Position numbers and translations under genes: made by a program. Below the pieces are notes generated by a model, which saw only the letters and a program-made list of their open reading frames with translations, made no database searches and was not told where the DNA came from. DNA of 64,000 nt from Paraburkholderia sp. PREW-6R. GTDB taxonomy: Bacteria; Pseudomonadota; Gammaproteobacteria; Burkholderiales; Burkholderiaceae. Below, in pieces: positions 58,918 to 64,000 of the stretch. The stretch is taken from positions 2,914,001 through 2,978,000 of the forward strand of contig NZ_CP155073.1 in NCBI RefSeq assembly GCF_039621805.1. Direction: 5' to 3'. The stretch's first letter is position 1, and each line of letters starts with the position of its first letter.

Positions 58918-60461
58918 TCGCCACCTCCGCGAGCGTGCGTCGCGCGTGCGGCCAGCGCGAGGCGAGCATGGTCCTGGTCGGAGAAAGCGCGTTTCTTGCC
59001 CATGATTTCCTGTGTTGCTTCGTGCCCTTTGCCGGCCAGCACGATGACGTCTTCCCGCGCGGCGCCGCGGATCGCCTGCAGGATCGCGCTCGCGCGATCC
59101 TCGACGCGGCGCGCTTTCGACGCGTCTTTCATCCCGGCCGCGATCTGGTCGATGATGGTTTGCGGATTCTCGCTGCGAGGGTTGTCGCTGGTCACGACGA
59201 CGCTGTCAGCAAGCTTTTCGGCAATCGCGCCCATCCGCGGACGCTTGGTTGCGTCACGGTCGCCGCCGCAGCCGAACATGCACACGAGTTCGCCACCGCG
59301 CGCGATCGCCATCGGCCGCAGCGCTTCGAGCGTTTTTTCAAGCGCGTCGGGCGTGTGAGCGTAATCGATCACGACGAGCGGCTCGTCGTTCTGCAGGCGG
59401 CCACCGAGGCGCTGCATGCGCCCGTTCACCGATTCGAGCTTCGACAGTTCGGCGAGCGCGACGAAGAACGGCACGCCCGCAGCGAGCAGCGCTCCGAGCA
59501 CACCGAGCAGATTGCTGACGTTGAACGCGCCGAGCGTTTGCACTTCGACTTCGGCGTCGCCCCAGTCCGACGTGTGCAGATGAAATGCGGTGCCGGTTGC
59601 CGTGGCGCGCACGTTCGAAGCCAGCAGCAACGCGTCGGCGGGCGGCGGGTTTTCGAGCGTGTCGTTCAGACCGAAGGCGATCGTGCGCGCGTGGCCCTTC
59701 GTGCTGACCAGCAGACGACGCCCTGCCGCATCGTCGCGATTGATCACGGCTGCGCGCAAACCCGGCCATGCGAAAAGACGCGCTTTCGCTGCCTCGTAGG
59801 CTTCGAACGTGCCGTGATAATCGAGGTGATCTTGCGTAAGGTTCGTGAAGACGGCGATATCGAACGACGTGCCGTTCACGCGCCCCTGATGTAACGCGTG
59901 CGACGACACTTCCATCGCAACGGCCTGCGCGCCCGCGTCGCGCAACTGCGCGAGACTGCGCTGCAGTTGCGGCGCGTCGGGCGTGGTAAAGCCGGTGTGC
60001 ACGAGTTGACCCGGCAAGCCGGTGCCGAGCGTGCCGATAATCGCGCAGCGCGTGCCGAGCGCAGTGAGCGCCGCCGAAATCCACTGGCTGCAGGAGGTCT
60101 TGCCGTTCGTGCCCGTGACACCAACGGCGAGCATGGCGTCGCTCGGGTCCTGATACCAGCCGCTCGCAATCGATCCGGCGAGTTCGTTCAGCGCCGGCAC
60201 GGCCAGCGTGTTGGACGCATCGATCGCGCCGTTAAACCCTTCGGGCTGAACCAGCACTGCCGCCGCACCGCGTTCGAGCGCGCCGGCGATGAACGGGCGA
60301 TTGTCCGCGCCGTCCACCGCGTAAGCGAAGAATGCGTCGCCGGCCGCGAGCGAGCGTGTGTCGGCGTGCAGATGCGCGCCTCGCTGCACGTGAGCCTGCA
60401 GCCAGTCGAGCGCGTCGGCGATCTGCCGCTGCGCGGGGTGGTGCTTGCGCAACGCGCTCAT
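58914..60461 (-). CDS. murE: UDP-MurNAc-L-Ala-D-Glu--meso-diaminopimelate ligase
   Basis: The 515-residue ligase adds the third amino acid. ATP loop GTNGKTSCSQW, MEVSSHAL, and the DNPRSENP motif are present. DNPR is the signature of meso-diaminopimelate rather than lysine use. It overlaps murF and ftsI by 4 bp each. Confidence 0.97.
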   Translation of the reverse strand: MSALRKHHPAQRQIADALDWLQAHVQRGAHLHADTRSLAAGDAFFAYAVDGADNRPFIAGALERGAAAVLVQPEGFNGAIDASNTLAVPALNELAGSIASGWYQDPSDAMLAVGVTGTNGKTSCSQWISAALTALGTRCAIIGTLGTGLPGQLVHTGFTTPDAPQLQRSLAQLRDAGAQAVAMEVSSHALHQGRVNGTSFDIAVFTNLTQDHLDYHGTFEAYEAAKARLFAWPGLRAAVINRDDAAGRRLLVSTKGHARTIAFGLNDTLENPPPADALLLASNVRATATGTAFHLHTSDWGDAEVEVQTLGAFNVSNLLGVLGALLAAGVPFFVALAELSKLESVNGRMQRLGGRLQNDEPLVVIDYAHTPDALEKTLEALRPMAIARGGELVCMFGCGGDRDATKRPRMGAIAEKLADSVVVTSDNPRSENPQTIIDQIAAGMKDASKARRVEDRASAILQAIRGAAREDVIVLAGKGHEATQEIMGKKRAFSDQDHARLALAARATHARGGGE

Positions 60462-62323
60462 CGAACCACTCCGGGATGGCTCTTCGCATTGGCGGAAATC
60501 GTCAACTTCTTCGCACCAGCGGAGGTGGAGAGCTTCTTGACCTGCGCCTGCGTGGCCGGCGCAGCCGGTGCGGCGGGCGCGGAGTCGTCCGACACCACCA
60601 TCTGCTTGACCGGCATGTCCGGCGGCACATTCAGCGAGCGCAGCGTATCACCGACAATGCCGGAGAACACCGGACCCGACACCTGACCGCCGAAGTGACT
60701 ACCGGCCGTCGGTTCGTCGACCGACACGGCCACGACGATGCGCGGATTCGGCATCGGCGCCATGCCGACGAACGACGCGCGGTATTTCGAGTGATCGTAA
60801 CCATGCGCGCCGTGCTTGTATGCCGTACCGCTCTTGCCGCCGACGCGATAGCCCGGCACCGCGGCGTCCGGCGACGTGCCGCCCGGCGCGACCACGGTTT
60901 CGAGCATGGCGCGCACTTCGCGAGCCGTGGTGGGCGAGAAGATCTGCGGGCCGGTTGCCGGCTGGTCGCCTGGCGTGCGGAAAATCGACACCGGCATGAT
61001 TTCGCCGTCGTGCGCGATCGCGGTGTAAGCACGGCCCAGCTGGAATAGCGATACCGAGAGGCCGTAGCCGTACGACATGGTGGCCTGCTCGATCCGGCGC
61101 CAGCTCTTCCACGGACGCAAACGGCCTGCCGCCGCGCCTGGGAATCCGACCTTCGGCGCCTGGCCGAGACCGATGCTGGTGTACATGTTCCACATCTCTT
61201 CCGGCCTGAGCTGCATCGCGATCTTCGTCGCGCCGATGTTGCTCGACTTCTGGATCACGCCGCCTACCGTGAGGACGCCAAAGCCGCTGTCGTCGGTAAT
61301 CGGCGCACCGTCGAGCACGAAGCGGCCGCCGCCTGTATCAACCAGTGTAGTTGGCGTGACGCGATGCAGGTCCAGCGCGAGCGAAACCGTGAACGGCTTC
61401 ATGATGGAGCCGGGCTCGAACGTGTCCGTCAGGATGCGGTTGCGTAGCTGGTCGCCCGTCAGGTGCGAACGGTCGTTCGGGTTATAGGTCGGGTAATTGA
61501 CGAGCGCCAGTACTTCGCCGGTACGCACGTCGATCACCATCGCGGCGCCGGCTTTCGCCTTGAACTTTTCGACCGCTGCCTTCAGGTTCGTGTAGGCGAT
61601 GTACTGGATCTTGCTGTCGATGGAAAGATCGACGTCCTGACCATTGTGCGGCACGACCTGCTCGTCCACGTCTTCGATGATGTGGCCCATGCGGTCTTTA
61701 ATGACGCGGCGGCTGCCCGACATGCCGGCGAGCAATTTCTGATCGCCGAGTTCGACCCCTTCCTGCCCTTCGTCCTCGACGTTGGTAAAGCCGATCAGGT
61801 GAGCGGTAATCTCCCCTTCCGGATAGAAGCGCTTGTACTCATCACGCGCGTAAATGCCGGGGATGTCCAGTTCCTTGACCTTATCGGCGACATCCACCGG
61901 CACCTGGCGTTTCACGTACACGAAGGTCTTGTCTTCCGACAGCTTCGCGCGCAGTTCCTTGGTGGTCATGCCGAGCAGCTTGCCGAGCGACGTCAGCTTG
62001 TCTGCGCCGAGGTCGTCCGGCACCGACTCGGGAATTGCCCAGATGGCGCGCACCGGCAGACTCGTGGCCAGCACGAGACCGTTGCGATCGAGAATCTTGC
62101 CGCGTGTGGCAGGCAGTTCGAGCCGCCGCTGATAGCGGATTTCACCCTGCTTCTGATAGAACGCGTTGCCCGGGCCCTGAATCCAGAATGCGCGACCGGC
62201 CAGCGCGACGAACGCCATGAACAGCAGGAACACGACGAGCTTGGAGCGCCACATCGGCAGACGCACCGACAGAATCGGATTAGCCGAGAACGCGACGCTC
62301 TTGCGAGCGGACGATTTTTTCAT
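60458..62323 (-). CDS. ftsI: Septal peptidoglycan transpeptidase (PBP3)
   Basis: The 621-residue class B PBP has a short cytoplasmic tail and one membrane helix (about 27-50). A pedestal domain and the transpeptidase domain follow. Catalytic Ser306 lies in SIMK (Lys309), then SSN and the KSGT box at 497-500. The C-terminal 45 residues are an Ala/Pro/Lys tail. It overlaps ftsL and murE by 4 bp. Confidence 0.96.
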   Translation of the reverse strand: MKKSSARKSVAFSANPILSVRLPMWRSKLVVFLLFMAFVALAGRAFWIQGPGNAFYQKQGEIRYQRRLELPATRGKILDRNGLVLATSLPVRAIWAIPESVPDDLGADKLTSLGKLLGMTTKELRAKLSEDKTFVYVKRQVPVDVADKVKELDIPGIYARDEYKRFYPEGEITAHLIGFTNVEDEGQEGVELGDQKLLAGMSGSRRVIKDRMGHIIEDVDEQVVPHNGQDVDLSIDSKIQYIAYTNLKAAVEKFKAKAGAAMVIDVRTGEVLALVNYPTYNPNDRSHLTGDQLRNRILTDTFEPGSIMKPFTVSLALDLHRVTPTTLVDTGGGRFVLDGAPITDDSGFGVLTVGGVIQKSSNIGATKIAMQLRPEEMWNMYTSIGLGQAPKVGFPGAAAGRLRPWKSWRRIEQATMSYGYGLSVSLFQLGRAYTAIAHDGEIMPVSIFRTPGDQPATGPQIFSPTTAREVRAMLETVVAPGGTSPDAAVPGYRVGGKSGTAYKHGAHGYDHSKYRASFVGMAPMPNPRIVVAVSVDEPTAGSHFGGQVSGPVFSGIVGDTLRSLNVPPDMPVKQMVVSDDSAPAAPAAPATQAQVKKLSTSAGAKKLTISANAKSHPGVVR

Positions 62324-62670
62324 CGCACACCTCCGCGACGGGTCGCCACCGGCGCGGACGCCGGACCGGAAGTGGGAATCGGCGCGTCCACCGCGCGGGC
62401 GGCGGTGGGGTCGAGCGTCAGATATTGCGTGCGACCCGTGGTGACCGATTGCATCTTCAGAGAATCAGTGGCGATCTGCTCGATGCGCGACGTCTTGGAC
62501 AGCGCACTCTGATGATATTGAAGCTGTGAATAGTCCTGCTGCAGCTGACGCTCCTGAGACTGGGCACGCTGCAACTGGATAAAGATCTGACGCTGCTGAT
62601 TGGTAGCGTTGACGACGGACAAGGCGCAACCCATGACGATGATCAGCAGGAAAATATTGAGGCGATTCAT
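62320..62670 (-). CDS. ftsL: Cell division protein FtsL
   Basis: The 116-residue bitopic protein has an N-terminal helix ([20 protein letters not shown]). A periplasmic coiled coil rich in Gln/Leu (about 27-70) follows, then a Pro/Ala tail. It partners FtsB and FtsQ. Position and overlaps with rsmH and ftsI confirm the call. Confidence 0.93.
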   Translation of the reverse strand: MNRLNIFLLIIVMGCALSVVNATNQQRQIFIQLQRAQSQERQLQQDYSQLQYHQSALSKTSRIEQIATDSLKMQSVTTGRTQYLTLDPTAARAVDAPIPTSGPASAPVATRRGGVR

Positions 62671-63608
62671 GGTGCGATCCGCTCCGCCACACGCATCACG
62701 GCAGAACGGGCGCGCGCGTTCGCGGCGACTTCAGCCTCGCTGGCGAATACACGGCCTATGATCTTGAGTGGAGGGCTCGGCAGGTCGACTGCACGAATCG
62801 GCAGGCGGCGATCCACCTTCGGCGCACTTGCGTGCGTCTGCATGAATCGCTTGACGATCCGGTCCTCGAGCGAATGAAAGCTGATGACCACCAGCCGTCC
62901 CCCTTGCTCCAACAGCGACAACGCTGCTTCTAAAACGACTTGCAGCTCCGCAAGCTCTTGATTTGTGTGAATCCGTATAGCCTGAAAGGTGCGGGTTGCC
63001 GGATCCTTGCCCTTCTCACGGGTTTTGACGACGTGAGCCACGATTTGGGCAAGCTCGCCCGTGGTGACGAGAGGCCCAAGACGGTCGGACTCTGCCCGGC
63101 GAGCAACAAGCGCCTTTGCAATCTGAAAAGCAAACCGTTCTTCCCCATAATCTCTTATCACCTCCGTCAATTCCTGCACCGTGGCCCGCGCCAGCCAGTC
63201 CGCCGCGGACTCGCCGCGCGTCGGGTCCATCCGCATGTCGAGCGGGCCGTCGGCGCGAAAGCTGAAGCCCCGCTCCGGATCGTCGACTTGCGGCGACGAC
63301 ACGCCCAGATCCAGCAACACGCCCGACACCCGCTCAACTCCACGCTCCGCCAAGGCTGAGCGCAGTGAAGCAAAACTCTCATGCACGATGCCAAAGCGCG
63401 GGTCCGCAATCTGCTGCGCCGTGGCAATGGCAAGCGGGTCTTTGTCGAAAGCGATCAGACGCCCCGCCTCTCCCAGCCTCTCCAACACCAGGCGGCTATG
63501 ACCACCGCGCCCGAACGTACCGTCCACATACACGCCGTCGGCGCGCGTGACCAGCGCCGCCACCGCCTCGTCCAGCAGCACCGTGCGATGCTGCAATTCG
63601 TTTCCCAT
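62667..63608 (-). CDS. rsmH: 16S rRNA m4C1402 methyltransferase
   Basis: The 313-residue enzyme (MraW) methylates 16S rRNA C1402. It has [20 protein letters not shown] (SAM site), [12 protein letters not shown] and [10 protein letters not shown]. The start at 63608 ([10 protein letters not shown]) gives the family length; an in-frame ATG at 63620 adds four residues. It overlaps ftsL by 4 bp. Confidence 0.96.
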   Translation of the reverse strand: MGNELQHRTVLLDEAVAALVTRADGVYVDGTFGRGGHSRLVLERLGEAGRLIAFDKDPLAIATAQQIADPRFGIVHESFASLRSALAERGVERVSGVLLDLGVSSPQVDDPERGFSFRADGPLDMRMDPTRGESAADWLARATVQELTEVIRDYGEERFAFQIAKALVARRAESDRLGPLVTTGELAQIVAHVVKTREKGKDPATRTFQAIRIHTNQELAELQVVLEAALSLLEQGGRLVVISFHSLEDRIVKRFMQTHASAPKVDRRLPIRAVDLPSPPLKIIGRVFASEAEVAANARARSAVMRVAERIAP

Positions 63609-63635
63609 CGCAGGTGCCATATATGTAAGCCGCGA

Positions 63636-64000
63636 TCAGAACGTGAAGTCTTTCAACGCTTCGGGCATGCCCTCAGCCATTGCCGCCTGTTCCTTCGCGG
63701 CGTATGTTGTTGCATCCCATAGCTCGAAGTGGCGCCCCATGCCGAGCAAGGTCACTTCCTTTTCCAGACCGCCGGCCGTGCGCAATTCCGGCGACACGAG
63801 CACGCGCCCTGCGCCGTCCATGTCCACGTCCATTGCGTTGCCGAGAAAAATGCGTTTCCACCAGGTTGCGTTCATGGGGAGCTTGTCGACCTTGTTACGG
63901 AAGACTTCCCACTCCGGGCGCGGAAAGAGCAACAGGCAGCCGTCCGGGTGCTTGGTAATCGTCACCCGTCCCTCTGCCTGTGATTGCAGCGCATCCCGAT
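63636..64000 (-). CDS. mraZ: Transcriptional regulator MraZ (C-terminal 120 or so residues)
   Basis: The frame runs off the window at 64000, so the N-terminal 20 or so residues are missing. Visible motifs [20 protein letters not shown] and [10 protein letters not shown] are the AbrB-like MraZ repeats. MraZ forms a ring that binds repeats upstream of its own gene and represses the dcw operon; that promoter lies outside the window. It is 27 bp before rsmH. Confidence 0.94.
   Translation of the reverse strand, partial: RDALQSQAEGRVTITKHPDGCLLLFPRPEWEVFRNKVDKLPMNATWWKRIFLGNAMDVDMDGAGRVLVSPELRTAGGLEKEVTLLGMGRHFELWDATTYAAKEQAAMAEGMPEALKDFTF

Overview
The window is a GC-rich, gene-dense piece of a betaproteobacterial main chromosome, almost certainly Burkholderia sensu lato (Paraburkholderia-like). 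The gene neighbourhoods (aroQ-accB-accC-prmA, rplU-rpmA-obgE-proB, secA beside a DUF721/DciA gene, lpxC next to ftsZ and the complete dcw cluster), the long Ala/Lys-rich histone-like protein and the codon usage all fit. That lineage call is inference from recognition, not from a search.

Layout. 1-6.6 kb (plus strand): the end of aroQ, acetyl-CoA carboxylase accB/accC, prmA, a zinc-ribbon/DUF3426 membrane protein, tpx, a PfkB sugar/nucleoside kinase and a glycine-zipper lipoprotein. 6.9-13.3 kb (minus): a histone H1-like protein and class Ia ribonucleotide reductase, with nrdA upstream of nrdB. The nrdA control region carries paired NrdR boxes over a sigma70-type promoter, followed by a 12-bp-phased array of DnaA boxes. 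13.4-20.8 kb: ampD, a PP0621-like protein, a YpjD/CcsA-like protein, ffh, hpt, marC, proS and rppH. 20.9-26.1 kb: a CNP1-like lipoprotein, proB, obgE, rpmA, rplU, ispB and tRNA-Pro(CGG).

26.06-31.18 kb is a 5.07-kb integrated element. Exact 47-bp direct repeats bound it: the 3' part of tRNA-Pro and a second copy of it. It encodes a tyrosine recombinase, an orphan 131-aa protein and a tight three-gene minus-strand operon. The operon encodes a TIGR04255-like protein, a membrane-anchored HTH protein and an uncharacterised protein with a THDCDL motif. A plausible promoter with repeated TGTCAA motifs precedes it. This cargo operon is the best candidate for an undescribed system, possibly anti-phage or stress related, but its function cannot be read from sequence.

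31.4-44.6 kb returns to core genes: a CBS/CorC-type membrane protein, pilB-pilC-pilD, coaE, zapD, yacG, a MutT-like Nudix hydrolase, a DUF815 ATPase, argJ, secA and dciA. 44.6-64 kb (minus) is lpxC, a peroxiredoxin and the whole division and cell-wall cluster from ftsZ back to mraZ. Many of its junctions are 4-bp ATGA stop/start overlaps, which suggests one long coupled transcription unit for peptidoglycan precursor synthesis and septum assembly.
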